From: Paraspadella gotoi
Lineage: Eukaryota > Chaetognatha
Assembly: GCA_051294375.1 (NCBI GenBank)
Contig: CM119264.1
Coordinates: 12,792,813-12,856,812, forward strand
Reading direction: 5' to 3'
Length of the DNA stretch: 64,000 bases
In this document: in pieces, positions 12,233 to 26,400 of the stretch
Layout of the letters: every line of letters starts with the position of its first letter
Numbering within the stretch: the first letter of the stretch is position 1
The notes under the pieces: generated by a model
Database searches by the model: none
What the model was told of the DNA's origin: nothing
Seen by the model: the letters and a program-made list of their open reading frames with translations, nothing else
Translations under genes and position numbers: made by a program

Positions 12233-14640
12233 CGCTTTTCTCTTCTGTTTTAGTTATGTTTATATCTTTGTAAGATTATGTTTTATCTATCATACCTACA
12301 TCATACATATAATTATCTACCTCAGTATAGCGCTGTTCTATTTATCGATGCCTGAAAAGAGTTTAGCGTTTCATTTACTTGCTGTCGTTCTATTACAAAT
12401 AAGTAATTTTCCCGTAAGGCCATATGTATATTTTCGGTTAGACTCTCGTTTTTTCTCTCGATGAAATTTTAATGATGGATCTTTGTTCAAAAATTCTTCG
12501 CGAAGAGAGGAAAGAGCGGGAGAGGAGGAGAGTTGTGGAAAAGAGAGCGGGAGGAGAGAAAAACAGAGAGCAGAGTCTATTAGGGGGAACCTTCAAATTA
12601 GGTTTTTGTTCTATTGTGTTTTATCTGGATTTATATTCTGTGCGTTATAATAATAATAATCTCTTTATGATATTTAAATATAATTCTCTTTAAGAATAAC
12701 CCTCAGATAAAAAAGTTTCGCGAAATTATGAAATGAATTCTCCTATAATGATAGTGATCCTCGAATCATCAACACATGATATGAGGCTTAGCTTTTGTGT
12801 ATTTTATAGAACTCTTCCTTTACATAGTTATAATTTTGATACACTGATTTCCTTCAGAATACTTGTTACGCATAGGGTCAGATACTTTTTTGTGTTCCGT
12901 GTTTCTTACTTCTTTTTCTTATCAGTGGTTGGTTCCGTCTCTTCAAATCCTATTTTGCTCAATTGCATTTCCCGCGACCATCACAGTTATTGACTAAAAT
13001 GAAAACGCGAATTACGGAATGACGACTGAGAGACTCGCGAGACGTATCAAAGGCGACGACATAGACAGAATTGATCTACTGATGTAAATGCTAACGAATT
13101 ACACACCATTAGAATAGAGAGTCATATGAACGAAAATCTTATTCGAAGTTTATCTCACGAACAGAAGGCACTCGTGCAAAAGAGATTTGTGATTAAACAG
13201 CATATTTTAATAAATCGGTAAAGTATTCAATGAATAAAATCCTAGGTAGAGTAAAAAAAAGTCGGTGGAAGAGCTGGGGAGAAGAGAAGTTGAAAGACGA
13301 GACAAGAGAAGTAGAGGAGTGTATGATGCAAGTTTTTCGAGGAGAGAGAGAGAGAGAGGAGAGAGAAGAGAGAGAGAGGAGTACGAGAGAACTATTTTAA
13401 AGAAAAGTATTCTCCACAGTTATACAGGAGCTTATTTCAACGCGTTCTTATTAAAAATTTTTATTATCTTTAACCACATAGTATTTAATATCTTACCCAT
13501 CGACTTCTAGAAAGAAACCGGAAAACAAAGGAATTTTCACAAGTCATTTAATTTCCACTAACAACTTTTCGAACATCTTTGATTATTCCTCTAGTTATTA
13601 TTATCAAAACGAACGCATAGATAGAATTTCGAGGATCCAAAAAATTAATATGATTATGATTTCCGGTCTCCTCTGCCCGTCCGTTTGAGAGGCTCCTCGT
13701 GTATCTCTGTTGTTTTCTCTCCTCACTCTCTTCTTGTCTTCTCTATAGTCTCTTTTCTTCCTCAGCGCTACGGAATGCGGTGCTGTGCCTAAACGAGAGA
13801 GAGAGAGAGAGAGGACGTCTTATCGGAGCACGTGACTCTTCTCTGACGGACAAGGTGTTAGTTTGACAAATGATCCAATCATTAAATTTCCATCGGAGGA
13901 AAAAAACGAGAGGTAGAGCCACGTAAACGGAAGAAACAAAGGGATTATACATATGCCGCATTAGTTTCGTTTTTCCCTTTATCAAATGTCTTTGAACGCT
14001 TTCGGTTTTCTTGGAGCCGAGAAGAAAGAAGCGGAAGGAAAAACTTGCGTTTATGGCACTGTTAAAGCTATTTGCATATCTGTATCTCGATGGTAGGGAT
14101 ACCATGGATCAGTGATTGATATGGACACGACGTCGAGGAGGGCTCAGAAGAGGGTAAGTGAGGAGTGAAGAGAGTGAGAGAGTTGGAGAGAAGATGAGTC
14201 TGCGCTGTAAGTGAGTGATCTCTGTGGGGTAGTGTCAAGACGATATGACGCAATGCTCTCGCGGCATGGTAGGTAAAGATAATCAAACAGTTAGGGTGAG
14301 TTAGTTGAAAAAATAAAGTGAAGATATTGAATAGGGCGATGAGCATGGTGAAAGATAATGAGATAACCAGGATGAAAGAAGTTGGTTAGTTTGTTGAATA
14401 CATTAAAATTATAGAGAACTAAAATCAAAAGAAAGTACGAGAGATAAATTAAAAATTAAACAAATCCATTTCATAAACTATGAATAGAAAGGGACAAGAA
14501 TGATGCATGTAATGGCAGGAGGGAAATCGAGGGATAGAAAAGGACCAGACAAGAAAAAGAAAATTTGAAAAACAAATTGGAGTTATGAGGAAAAAAAAAG
14601 AAGTAAGGGACAAGGACAATGTGAGACAGAGGGGTTGAGT
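12231..14640. other. gene-free DNA with partial repeat copies
   Basis: No gene seen. The segment 12340-12640 reappears inverted at about 27540-27760 (shared landmark GATGGATCTTTGTC next to CTCGCGAAGA). A shorter inverted fragment is at about 13860-13910. The rest is AT-rich with short GA runs. Confidence 0.45.
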
Positions 14641-16216
14641 AGAAAATCACACGCTCACAATGTTAAGGCCACTCCGTGGAAGACGCCCAAGCGATCGGCC
14701 AAGCTTTGCACTCTTATAAAGTTCAGAATTGACGCTGGAGGATCGCAGGAACCCGGGTAAACGACTGAATCTCTTCCTCCAAAAACAAGGTACCGTTTGT
14801 GCAAGTTCTTGAAGGTTGCGGCAGGATAAAGACAGAGGGGTGGGAGTTGGGGGGAAGGTAGTTTTTAGGGAAAGATGGCGACGTTTCAAAAAATGAACCA
14901 AAGATCCGTCGGTTCGTTACGTACATTTCGACTTCGCGTGCCAAAATGCTACTCCCTTCGCTTTCCCTCCTCCGGAGCGCAGATAGCTTGCCAATAATAA
15001 GATACGAATTGCTCACAGAAAAAAAAAAAAAATACTACTCTTCGAACTCGCGAATCTCTGTTGGACATGAACTGATATCTCGAAAGATAGAGGAATCTCT
15101 GCTACTCTGACGCTCTCATCTCTCTTCTCCTTTATTCTTTCTATTCTCTACTCTCTCCTCTCATTTGCTCGTCATCATTCTCATGACCCTCTTATAGCTC
15201 TCATTACATTCTCTGCACATAATTAACTCAACTTTATCTACATTTCTCATACTCAACTCATAGTAATCTTACTACATCTCATCTCATTCTTATCTCTCAT
15301 CTTCTACAAATTGCCTTCATCTCTCTAAATCATCTTGTCAACATCATCCTTAATTTATCTCTATTTTCATCTCCATTTCGAATTAAACTAAAATTACCAA
15401 CTTTAAATAACTACTCACGGACGATATATGTAAATGAGCTTTTGAAGAGTATCATATTTTTATAATTAATTCCTCTCTATTACAACTACCACATAGAATA
15501 TAGGCATTACAGAAAAAGTTTATTAATTGTTGCTTTAAAACATATGCCAAAAAAATGAAATAGAGATCCCAAACCTCAAGAATGTATATTATTTAAGTAA
15601 TGCTTTTACGGAAAAAGCCATATATTCTCTGATAATAGAGCTATAGTATAAGACTAACGATAATTAAATTTTTATTTACTTTTTCCCTCAATAGTTACAT
15701 GATTTATCCCAACAAAAAGAAGAAAGGAGTACATACTATATCGCTGCTTAATTAGCTTATAACATTATATAGGGAGAGAACGCCGCATAAGCTAAAGTCA
15801 ACAGTTAATAAATAATAACAAAATATCAAAAACAGTCACACACCCGAAAAGGATCCGTTTTATGAGAACCAGATCCACCAAAAGACGTGCATTTTCACTC
15901 GCATTATTGAGTCTCCGACAGGAACCCGCTCCTACCCTGCTGGCAAAACGCGACGCTACTTATTGACATAGATTAACGAGCCACAAATAAGAAGGTCTAC
16001 AGTCTGTATAAGAGCAGAACCGCTAGAAGGGATGGTATATACGAGGGACGAGACAGAAAGAGAAAGAACACTGCCCCCTCTTGGAGGAGAAAACAGGACT
16101 CGGATGAGACGCGTCGACCGAAAACCGAAAAGATAAAAACTCCGAGAACGGGGAGAAAAGAAGAGAGATGACACGGAGAAGGGAGAGAGAGGAGGTAGTG
16201 TACACGAGATGATGAG

Positions 16217-16250
<34 letters not shown>

Positions 16251-16850
16251 CAGAGAAGGGGAGAGAGATGAAGAGAGAGAAGAGAGAAAAAAAACAAAAC
16301 CGATGAAAAAAAAGTACGAGACAGTGAGTTTCTGCGGATCGATGGGGTTTTGTTTGTGTAGTGAAAGTTTAGCACTGTTGGTGTATATAACGTGTTAATT
16401 AGTACTTTTAACTCTTTGTATTATTTCTTGTGACGTGATCTAGTATATACCGCTATGCCAGAAAGTAAAAAAATTAGCAAACAAACTAAGCTGCGCCGAA
16501 GGCGTGAAGAGATGAGTCGCAAAGTAGCCTAAAGTATAAATTTCACTAATTGCAATAAACTATTTTGCAATAAAAGAGTCAAAAGAGATGAACTAGTTAC
16601 CCAAGGACTGACTATTGCGACTATGGATAGGAGCCAAGAGGCAACAGATATATAGACAGATGAATCAATGAAAAAAAAAGCTACGATTGTACGGGGCGTC
16701 GCGATCTTCATCCACTTCTTGATCGCGTCTTCGAGCCGTCTTACTCTTTTTTTTGAGAGAGAAAAAAAATCTCAAGGGCGTTGAGTCCTCACCTTCTCTT
16801 TTTTCGTTGCACTCAATTATTCCATATGGCGATCTGTTGCGCAAATTATC
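14641..16850. repeat. inverted copy B of the upstream module
   Basis: This is the reverse-complement orientation of the 9.3-12.2 kb module: the CTTTATAAAG box is at about 14715, the CCTCTTGGAGGAG/CGCGTCGACC segment at about 16080-16115, and the ACTAGTTACCCAAGGACTG segment at about 16590. Copy B is more diverged than the others and lacks the receptor exon. No coding sequence is seen. Confidence 0.6.
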
Positions 16851-17445
16851 AAATAAATTCAATACTGACGAAAAGCGTGAATAAAGTATTTTCCTGGATC
16901 TCTCTGTCTTATTTCGGTTGAATAAATTTCGGATCGTCTTTCTCAAAGATTTAAAATATCGAGGACCCTCGCTTGTCCAAAAAGTACCTGAAAACTCTGC
17001 TAATTTTATATTGATTATTCCTCTCTTTTGAGAAGTCCTTATTATAATATATAATCCTATATTCTTTCTCTCTTTCGCTAACTGTGCATTGGTATTTTTT
17101 TCTATTTGGTTATACTTTTGCTTTCTTTGTTTCAGTCGTTTTTCTCTTCTCTTCTTTATGTACTGATTTTTTTTTCACCCCCTATTCGTTCCTCTTTCCC
17201 GATGAGTTTGTTCTTTCCACTTTGATCTTCCTCGTTCCGTTCTCCGTTACCTGTTATAGCGGTCTATATTTTCCCTTAGTATCCTTAGCATTTTTCTCGA
17301 TTATGCTCTTTCATGTTCTTTAAACTCTCTACCTTGCTTGTTTTTATCTGATTTGTTAGATATATTGTTGATGTTTTTTGTTATGCGTCCTTTTTGCTAC
17401 GGCTTCCTCTCTTTTGCATTNNNNNNNNNNNNNNNNNNNNNNNNN

Positions 17446-19073
17446 TCTCATCCGAGCTTCTGTTTTTTCTCCTCAAGAGGGCAGTGTTTTTCTTTTGTTC
17501 GTCCCTCGTATATAATCCTTAGCGGTTGTTTTTTACTTCTCTTGTCCGTAACTGTCAATGTAGCGTCGGTAGAGGGGGGCGGGGCGAACTCTTGGAATCG
17601 CGTCGGTTTTCGGTCTTCGGGTGGAGTTTTGTTTTTGTTATTATTATAACTGTTATTATCGGTTCTCTCTATATACTTAAGCGGATATATATGCTCTCTT
17701 TTTGGAGAAAACACAAGAAACGATTTTTCTTTTTCTGCTTAAATAATGGCTTTTTCCGAAACATTCTTTATTTATTTATTCTTTTTGGATTTTTAAAGCA
17801 ACAATTAACTTTTCTCTGTAATGCCTAATCTATTGTGTGTGTAAGAGAGGATTATTTAATATTTAACTTCAAAAGCTCATTTACATATTGTCGTGGTAGT
17901 TATTTAGTTGGTTAATTTTTTAGTTTAGTAATTATTGTTCATTTTTACATTTATTTATAGTTTAGTTATTTACTTTAGTTAGTTATTTAGTTAGTTATTT
18001 GTTCTATTATAGTCTTAATATGGTCATTATTGATTCCAGATATGTTAAGAAATCTCTCTCTCTCGTTCAGTTCATGTCGAACAGAGATTCGCGAGNNNNN
18101 NNNNNATGGCCTTTTCCGAAACATTCTTTATTTATTTATTCTTTTTGGCTTTTAAAGCAACAATTAACTTTTTTCTGTAATGCCTAATCTATTGTGTGTG
18201 TAAGAGAGGATTATTTAATATTTAACTTCAAAAGCTCATTTACATATTGTCGTGGTAGTTATTTAGTTGGTTAATTTTTTAGTTTAGTAATTATTGTTCA
18301 TTTTTACATTTATTTATAGTTTAGTTATTTACTTTAGTTAGTTATTTAGTTAGTTATTTGTTCTATTATAGTCTTAATATGGTCATTATTGATTCCAGAT
18401 ATGTTAAGAAATCTCTCTCTCTCGTTCAGTTCATGTCGAACAGAGATTCGCGAGTTCGAAGGTTTTTTTTTCGTTGCAATCGACTTTATTGGCAGCTCAT
18501 TGCCGCTCGGGAGGGAAAGCGAGGAGTTTTTGGCGCGAAGTCGATGTCGTCGCGACGTCTTTTCTTTTGACGTCGCCAGTCCCCTCCCCCCCACTCCCCC
18601 CCCTCTCTGTCTTTATCGCCGACTTCAGACGCAACTCTTGTTTTTAAGGTCAGCTTCCGGGTTCTCGATCTCCAGCGTCAATTCTGAACTTTATAAAGGT
18701 CAAAGCTTGGCCGATCGCTTGGCGTCTTCCACGAGTGGCTTAACTTGAGGGGATTTTCTACTACCACATTGCTTGTCCCTATTTTTTTTTTCTCTACTCA
18801 ATTTTGTTTTTCAATTTTTTTTTGGTTTTTTCTCGATTTCCCATCAGAATTCCTTCATAATTTCTCTCTTTTTGTTCTACTTTTCACTCCACTTCCTACC
18901 CCTTCTCCCTTTCTCTTTTCACTCCTCCTGTTTCTCTACCCCTAGTCTCTAATCGTCTTCTCCCAAGACACTCCTCATTACTCACTCCTCACTCCTCACT
19001 CCATCATCCTGATCCTGGATCCCATCGGTCCAAAGCATCTCAGCCATAAACCAAGTTTTCCCTTCCTTCTTCT
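17446..19073. repeat. direct copy C of the upstream module
   Basis: It is colinear with 10460-11770 of copy A (TCTCATCCG..GCTTCTG, the CTTCAAAAGCTC segment, the CTTTATAAAGGTC box, the CCCTAGTCTCT segment) and is bounded by 25-base gaps at 17421-17445 and 19074-19098. Immediately right of the second gap the same sequence continues in reversed orientation, which gives a palindromic junction. Confidence 0.65.
17746..18455. repeat. 350-bp local tandem copy across a 10-N gap
   Basis: The segment 17746-18095 (from ATGGCTTTTTCCG to ACAGAGATTCGCGAG) recurs almost unchanged at 18106-18455, separated only by ten Ns (18096-18105). This pattern is typical of overlapping contig ends that were not merged, so it is probably not a biological duplication. 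Confidence 0.7.
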
Positions 19074-19192
19074 NNNNNNNNNNNNNNNNNNNNNNNNNAA
19101 AAAAAAATATTTGATTTCTCTCGCGTGTTGAGGCTCGACGCTTGTTCTTTTTACTCTATTTTTTAAAGTCTCTAGCGCAGAGGGGGTAAACG

Positions 19193-19237
<45 letters not shown>

Positions 19238-20842
19238 AGCAGAGACAGACGATTAGTTTCGTTTTACTTTAAATGTATTCTTCGGTTTTGCAGCAGAACC
19301 GAAGAAGAGAAGAAGAATGTATGGTGAGATGAAAACTTTGGACGTGCATCGCAGGAATCCAGCGATATGGAGTACCGAGTGGGATAGGAGAGAGTGAGGT
19401 GATGAGGAGAGGACTGGAGTGAGAGTGATGGATTTGTCTTGGGAGAAGACGAATAGCTAGTACTCCATGGGTGAGATAAGGAGAAACTAGGACGGAGTAA
19501 AGGAGAAAGGGAGATTAGGGTAGAAGTGCCAGTGAAAAGTAGAACAAAAGAAGAGGAGAAATTATGAAGGGAATTCTGCATGGAAATCGGTAGAAAAAAT
19601 GTTTAAACAAAAACAATAAATGAGATCTAAATCTAGATAAGAGAAAAAAGAAATAGGGATCAAGCCAATACATGTAAGGTAGTAAAAATCCCTTCAAGCT
19701 TAAGCCACTCGTGAAGACGCCAAGCCCGATTAGCCCTATAGCTCATTGACCTTTATAAATGATTCAAGAAGATTGAACGCTGGAGGATCGAGACCCGGAA
19801 AGCTGACCTTAAAAACAAGAGTTGCCGTCTGAAGCGGACGATAAGACAGAAAGAGGGGGGGAAGTGGGGGCGGAAGGGGATGGCGACGTCAAAGCAAAGA
19901 CGTCCGCCGACGACATCGACGTTCGCGCCCAAAAAACTCCTCGCTTTCCTCCCGAGCAAGGCAATGAGCTTGGCCAATAAAGTCGATTGCCCAACGAAAA
20001 AAAAACCTTCGAAAAAAGATCGCGAATCTCCTGTTGACATTAGAACTGAACGAGACGCCAGAGAGATTTCTTAACTATATACTGGAATCAATAGAAATGA
20101 CCACTATGTAAGACGTATAATAGAAACAAGATAACATAAACATAAATAAAAACTAACTAAAGTAAAGTAAACTAAACTAATAAAATAAATGTAAAAAAAT
20201 AGAACAATAATTACTAAATCTAAAAAAGTTAACCAACTAAATAACTACCACGACAAATATGTTACAATAGAGGCTATTTTGAAGGTTAAAATAAGATGGA
20301 AAATAATGCACTCATCTTCACACACACAATAGAAAATCAGGCAATTACAAAGAAAAAAAGTGAAATTGTATGCGCTAATAAGGCAAGAAACCAAAAAAGA
20401 ATAAAATAAAAGTAAAAGAATGTTTCGGAAAAAGGCACACATATCATTTAAGCACAGAAAGAAAAGGATAAACAGACGATCAGTATTCTTGTGTTTGTTT
20501 ACTCTCCAACAAAAAGAGGACAATATATATCCGCAGTTGGTAAGTTATAGAGAGAGACCATAAATAACAGTGTATAATAATTAACAAAAACAAAAACTCC
20601 ACCCGAGCACCGAAACCGACGCTGAATTCCAAGAGTTCGGCCCCGCCCCTCTAAAACCGACGGGCCATACATCAGAATACGGACAAGAGAAGAGTAAAAA
20701 ACAACCGCGCTAAGGCATATATATATACGAGCGGACGAACAAAAAGAAAAAACACATGCCATCTTGATCGGAAGAAAAAACAGAAGCCTGGATAGACGGC
20801 GTCGAGAAGACAAAGAAAGAAAAAACGAGAATCGGGGAGAAG

Positions 20843-22958
20843 AGAGAGAGAAGAGAGAGGGAGAGACGATAGAGAGAGAGAGAGAGAGATGAGAGAGGAC
20901 AGGAGGAGAAGAGAGAGAGGGGAGATAAGATCTTTCGAGGACGACACTAAAAGACCGAGAGAGAGAGACGAGGAGAGAGAGAGAGAGAGAGAGAAAAAAA
21001 CAAAAAACCGATGAAAAAAAAGAAAAAGCAAACTTCTGGGATCGAGGGTTTTTGTTTTTGTTGTAGTGAAGTTTAGCAGCTGTTTGGTTGTTATAACGTG
21101 TTATTATATATTTTTAATTCTTTGTTTTTTGTGCGACAGAAAAAACGACGAAAGTAAAAAAATTAGAAAAAACTAACGCCGAAGCGTGAAGTAGTCGCAA
21201 AGTAGCCTAAAGTATAAATTGTCACTAATTGCAATTAACTATTTTGCAATAAAAGAGTCAAAGAGATGAACTAGTTACCAAGGACTGGACTATTGGACTA
21301 GGATTAGAGCCAAGGCAACAAGATATATAGACAGATGAATTCAATGAAAAAAAAAAAGCTAACATTGTACGCGGGCGTCGATTTCTTCATCCACTTCTGA
21401 TCGCGTCTCGAGCCGTCTACTTCGAAGAGAGAAAAAAAATCTCAATGCGCGTTGAGTCTCGATCTTCTCACTTCTTATTTCCTTTATCTATATCTCTCTT
21501 CTTTATTTCTTTACTGCTCAAAATATCAGCGAAAACTCTGAATTTTTTAGAATCCTCTCTTGAAAAGATCCTATATATAATATATATCCTTATATTCTTC
21601 TCTCTTTCTTTCTCTATTTTAACTCCTTTCTCCCTCTATACATTTAGCCCTATTCCTCAGTCTCTTTCTCTTCTTCTCTACTTATAATATTTTTTCCTTA
21701 ATCTTTCAATCCTCATCTTAAACTCCTCTAAATTTACTCCTCCTCGCCCTCTCTTATCTCTTCTCCTTTATCTCTTCCTTTAATATTCAGATCCTAATCG
21801 ATCTCTCTTTCATTCCCTCTCCTCTCTTCGCGCTTCCTCGTTTTCCCTTCCCATTTCTCCTCCCTTTCTTTCCTTTCTCCTTCCTCCCTCTTTTTTTTTT
21901 TTTTTTCACCCAAACTCTGAAAATTTCAAGGGTTTTTTTCCGTTAATCACCGAACTTTTACGAGAAATCCATTATTTTGTCTGCTTTCGTTTGATTTCAG
22001 AAAAAAAAAAAAATTTCTCTTTTCTCTCTTTCGACGATCAATTAGTTTTCTATCTCGCAAGGATAACGACGACCACGACGACGACGAAAGTCTCGCGAAG
22101 TCTCGCGATCAAATAATTTTTTAAAAAAAATAATGAAATTTGTTCGAACTCAAATGAACGGTGGCGACATCTTGCGTGGCCGACGACGTCATCGTTGACG
22201 ACGAAAGCGAACAACGACGTTTTTTTAACGTCTCGAAACTTGGAACTCCGCTCTCGAGGACGACGCACGACGACGACGAGACGACGGACGACGACGACGA
22301 CGCAAACGTCCCGCCTTCCCCCTTTGACCCTTCGACGGCGTCGATGCATCCTCGTCAGATTCGCCGACCGTCTCCCTTACGAGCGACGCGAATCCGACTT
22401 CCGTATTCGACGCCCAAACTTTTGAATATCCCGAGTCGATAGTTGGACTGGCCGATCGAATCAGTTCCGACGCCCACGTCGACAACGACAACATGAACAA
22501 CGTTTATCCTTTACAGAGACGATTACGACGCCGCCGGCCACTCGGCGCCATTCGTCGCCGCTTACAACGCCACTCTCGACGCCTATTCCTAGTAATGACT
22601 CCTCTACGTCACTTCCACTCCAATTTGCTAATCCCTCAGCGTCACGTTTTCCCGCTTCGAAGCCGACCAACGACTCCTCAACGCCAATCTCAACGTCCGG
22701 CGTCAGACTGCGTCACGGTTTCTTCGGGATTGGTTCAACGAAATCGTCGTTTCTCGTCGTCGTCGTTTGGGCGTGACCTCGAATTCCTGTCCCTCATCGT
22801 TTTGGCAGGTGATTGATCCTCGTAATGTCTCTCCTCTCTCTCTCTCTCTCTCCTCTCTCTCCTCTCTCTCTCTCTCTCCTCTCTCTCTCTCGTCTCTCTC
22901 TCTCCTCTCTCATCATCTCTCTCTCTCTCCATCTCTCTCCTCTCTTTCTCTCCTTCGT
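20843..22958. repeat. 2.1-kb block repeated apparently identically at 24896-27011
   Basis: Every landmark and every open frame in this block recurs exactly 4053 bp further on (for example ATG 22133 and 26186; donor 22808 and 26861). By eye the first mismatch on the left is just before 20843 and on the right at 22959. Such identity between otherwise diverged modules suggests very recent duplication, gene conversion or assembly duplication. Confidence 0.8.
22133..22808 (+). pseudogene. frameshifted copy of the receptor-like first exon (copy E)
   Basis: The nucleotide sequence parallels the minus-strand exon at 8490-9143 from ATGAAATTTGTTCGAACTCAA to the donor region CATCGTTTTGGCAG|GTGATT. Single-base insertions and deletions start within the first ten codons and break the frame repeatedly, so no continuous ectodomain is encoded. 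The donor has also drifted from GTGAGT to GTGATT. It could be a true pseudo-exon or an unpolished assembly copy. Confidence 0.65.
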
Positions 22959-23137
22959 GCTCGAAATTCTATTCTCGTTGTAAAATAAAATGGAAATCAA
23001 ATTTCGAAGTTGAGGGAAAAATTGACGGAAATTCTTTGTTTCCGGTTTCGTAAGTGATGGAAATTTATGGGAGAAAATTTGCGTTTACTTTTGCGTGATC
23101 TCTCTCTCTCTCNNNNNNNNNNNNNNNNNNNNNNNNN

Positions 23138-23210
<73 letters not shown>

Positions 23211-23345
23211 TCACGCAAATAGGAACGCAAATTTTCTCCCATAAATTCCATCACTTACGAAACCGAAACAAAGAATTTCCGTCAATTTTTCCCTCAACTT
23301 CGAAATTTGATTTCCATTTTATTTTACAACGAGAATAGAATTTCG
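22959..23345. repeat. palindrome centred on a 25-N gap
   Basis: The sequence 22959-23112 (CTCGAAATTCTATTCTCG to GCGTGATCTCTCTC) is followed, after the gap 23113-23137, by its own reverse complement down to about 23345. Arms are about 150 bp plus dinucleotide repeat. It marks the junction between the copy E and copy F modules. Confidence 0.75.
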
Positions 23346-23442
23346 AGCAAAAAAAAATATTTGATTTCTCTCGCGTGTTGAGGCTCGACGCTTGTTCTTT
23401 TTACTCTATTTTTTAAAGTCTCTAGCGCAGAGGGGGTAAACG

Positions 23443-23487
<45 letters not shown>

Positions 23488-26400
23488 AGCAGAGACAGAC
23501 GCATTAGTTTCGTTTTACTTTAAATGTTTTACCTTCGGTTTTGGAGCAGAAGAAGAAGGAAGGGAAAACTTGTTATGGCTGAGATGCTTTGGACCCGATG
23601 GGATCCAGGAATCCCAGGATGATGGAGTGAGGAGTTGGGAGTGAGGAGTGAGAGTGAGAGTGAGGAGTGAGGATGAGAGTGAGGAGTGATGGAGTGTCTT
23701 GGGAGAAGACGATTAGAGACTAGGGGTAAGAGAAACTAGGGGAGTTGAAAAGAGAAAGGGAGAAGGGTTAGAAGTGGCAGTGAAAAGTAGAACAAAAAGG
23801 AGAGAAATTATGAAGGAATTCTGATGGAAATCGAGAAAAAACGAAAAAAAAATTGAAAAACAAATTGATAGAGAAAAAAAAATAGGGATCAAGCAATGTG
23901 GTAGTAAAAATCCCTCAAGTTAAGCCACTCGTGAAGACGCCAAGCGATAGGCAAGCTTTGACCTTTATAAAGTTCAGAATTGACGCTGGAGATCGAGACC
24001 CGGAAGCTGACCTTAAAACAAGAGTTGCGTCTGAAGTCGGCGATAAGACAGAGACGAGGGGGGGGAGTGGGGGGGAGGGGAGTGGGCGACGTCAAAGCAA
24101 AGACGTCGCGACGACATCGACTCTCGCCCAAAAAAAACTCCTCGCTTTCCTCCCGAGCGCAATGAGCTGCCAATAAAGTCGATTGCAACGAAAAAAAAAC
24201 CTTCGAATCGCGAATCTCCTGTTAGAATGAACTGAACGAGAGAGAGAGATTTCTTAACATATCTGGAATCAATAATGACCATATTAAGACTATAATAGAA
24301 CAAATAACTAACTAAATAACTAACTAAAGTAAATAACTAAACTATAAATAAATGTAAAAATGAACAATAATTACTAAACTAAAAAATTAACCAACTAAAT
24401 AACTACCACGACAATATGTAAATGAGCTTTTGAAGTTAAATATTAAATAATCCTCTCCTTACACACACAATAGATAGGCATTACAGAGAAAAGTTAATTG
24501 TTGCTTTAAAAATCCAAAAAAGAATAAATAAAATAAAGAATGTTTCGGAAAAAGCCATTATTTAAGCAGAAAAAAGTAAAAAATCGTTTCTTTGTGTTTT
24601 CTCCAACAAAGAGCATATATATCCGCTTAAGTTATAGAGAGAACCGATAATAACAGTTATAATAAATAACAAACAAAACTCCACCCGAAGACCGAAACCG
24701 ACGCGATCCAAGAGTTCGCCCCGCCCCCTCTACCGACGCACATTGCAGTTACGGACAAGAGAAGTAAAAAACAACCGGCTAAGGATTATATACGAGGGAC
24801 GAACAAAAAGAAAAACACTGCCTCTTGAGGAGAAAAACAGAAGCCTGGATGAGACGCGTCGACGAAACAGAAAGAAAAAACGAGACGGGGAAGAAAGAGA
24901 GAGAAGAGAGAGGGAGAGACGATAGAGAGAGAGAGAGAGAGATGAGAGAGGACAGGAGGAGAAGAGAGAGAGGGGAGATAAGATCTTTCGAGGACGACAC
25001 TAAAAGACCGAGAGAGAGAGACGAGGAGAGAGAGAGAGAGAGAGAGAAAAAAACAAAAAACCGATGAAAAAAAAGAAAAAGCAAACTTCTGGGATCGAGG
25101 GTTTTTGTTTTTGTTGTAGTGAAGTTTAGCAGCTGTTTGGTTGTTATAACGTGTTATTATATATTTTTAATTCTTTGTTTTTTGTGCGACAGAAAAAACG
25201 ACGAAAGTAAAAAAATTAGAAAAAACTAACGCCGAAGCGTGAAGTAGTCGCAAAGTAGCCTAAAGTATAAATTGTCACTAATTGCAATTAACTATTTTGC
25301 AATAAAAGAGTCAAAGAGATGAACTAGTTACCAAGGACTGGACTATTGGACTAGGATTAGAGCCAAGGCAACAAGATATATAGACAGATGAATTCAATGA
25401 AAAAAAAAAAGCTAACATTGTACGCGGGCGTCGATTTCTTCATCCACTTCTGATCGCGTCTCGAGCCGTCTACTTCGAAGAGAGAAAAAAAATCTCAATG
25501 CGCGTTGAGTCTCGATCTTCTCACTTCTTATTTCCTTTATCTATATCTCTCTTCTTTATTTCTTTACTGCTCAAAATATCAGCGAAAACTCTGAATTTTT
25601 TAGAATCCTCTCTTGAAAAGATCCTATATATAATATATATCCTTATATTCTTCTCTCTTTCTTTCTCTATTTTAACTCCTTTCTCCCTCTATACATTTAG
25701 CCCTATTCCTCAGTCTCTTTCTCTTCTTCTCTACTTATAATATTTTTTCCTTAATCTTTCAATCCTCATCTTAAACTCCTCTAAATTTACTCCTCCTCGC
25801 CCTCTCTTATCTCTTCTCCTTTATCTCTTCCTTTAATATTCAGATCCTAATCGATCTCTCTTTCATTCCCTCTCCTCTCTTCGCGCTTCCTCGTTTTCCC
25901 TTCCCATTTCTCCTCCCTTTCTTTCCTTTCTCCTTCCTCCCTCTTTTTTTTTTTTTTTTCACCCAAACTCTGAAAATTTCAAGGGTTTTTTTCCGTTAAT
26001 CACCGAACTTTTACGAGAAATCCATTATTTTGTCTGCTTTCGTTTGATTTCAGAAAAAAAAAAAAATTTCTCTTTTCTCTCTTTCGACGATCAATTAGTT
26101 TTCTATCTCGCAAGGATAACGACGACCACGACGACGACGAAAGTCTCGCGAAGTCTCGCGATCAAATAATTTTTTAAAAAAAATAATGAAATTTGTTCGA
26201 ACTCAAATGAACGGTGGCGACATCTTGCGTGGCCGACGACGTCATCGTTGACGACGAAAGCGAACAACGACGTTTTTTTAACGTCTCGAAACTTGGAACT
26301 CCGCTCTCGAGGACGACGCACGACGACGACGAGACGACGGACGACGACGACGACGCAAACGTCCCGCCTTCCCCCTTTGACCCTTCGACGGCGTCGATGC

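Larger units (their letters stand above)
19099..22958. repeat. inverted copy E of the full unit, including a receptor-like exon
   Basis: It runs in reverse orientation to copy A, from the CGCGTGTTGAGGCTCGACG segment (equivalent to about 11950) through the CTTTATAAA box and the ACTAGTTACCAAGGACTGG segment to the receptor-exon copy at 22133-22808 and the CT run after it. Relative to copy A it has many single-base indels and a deletion near 20240-20420. Confidence 0.65.

Noticed and set aside
22161-22816. Arg/Asp-rich frames on both strands in the E and F copies (22050-22816 and 26103-26869)
   Set aside because: They are shadow frames of the frameshifted receptor-exon copies, caused by the GAC/GTC-rich composition.
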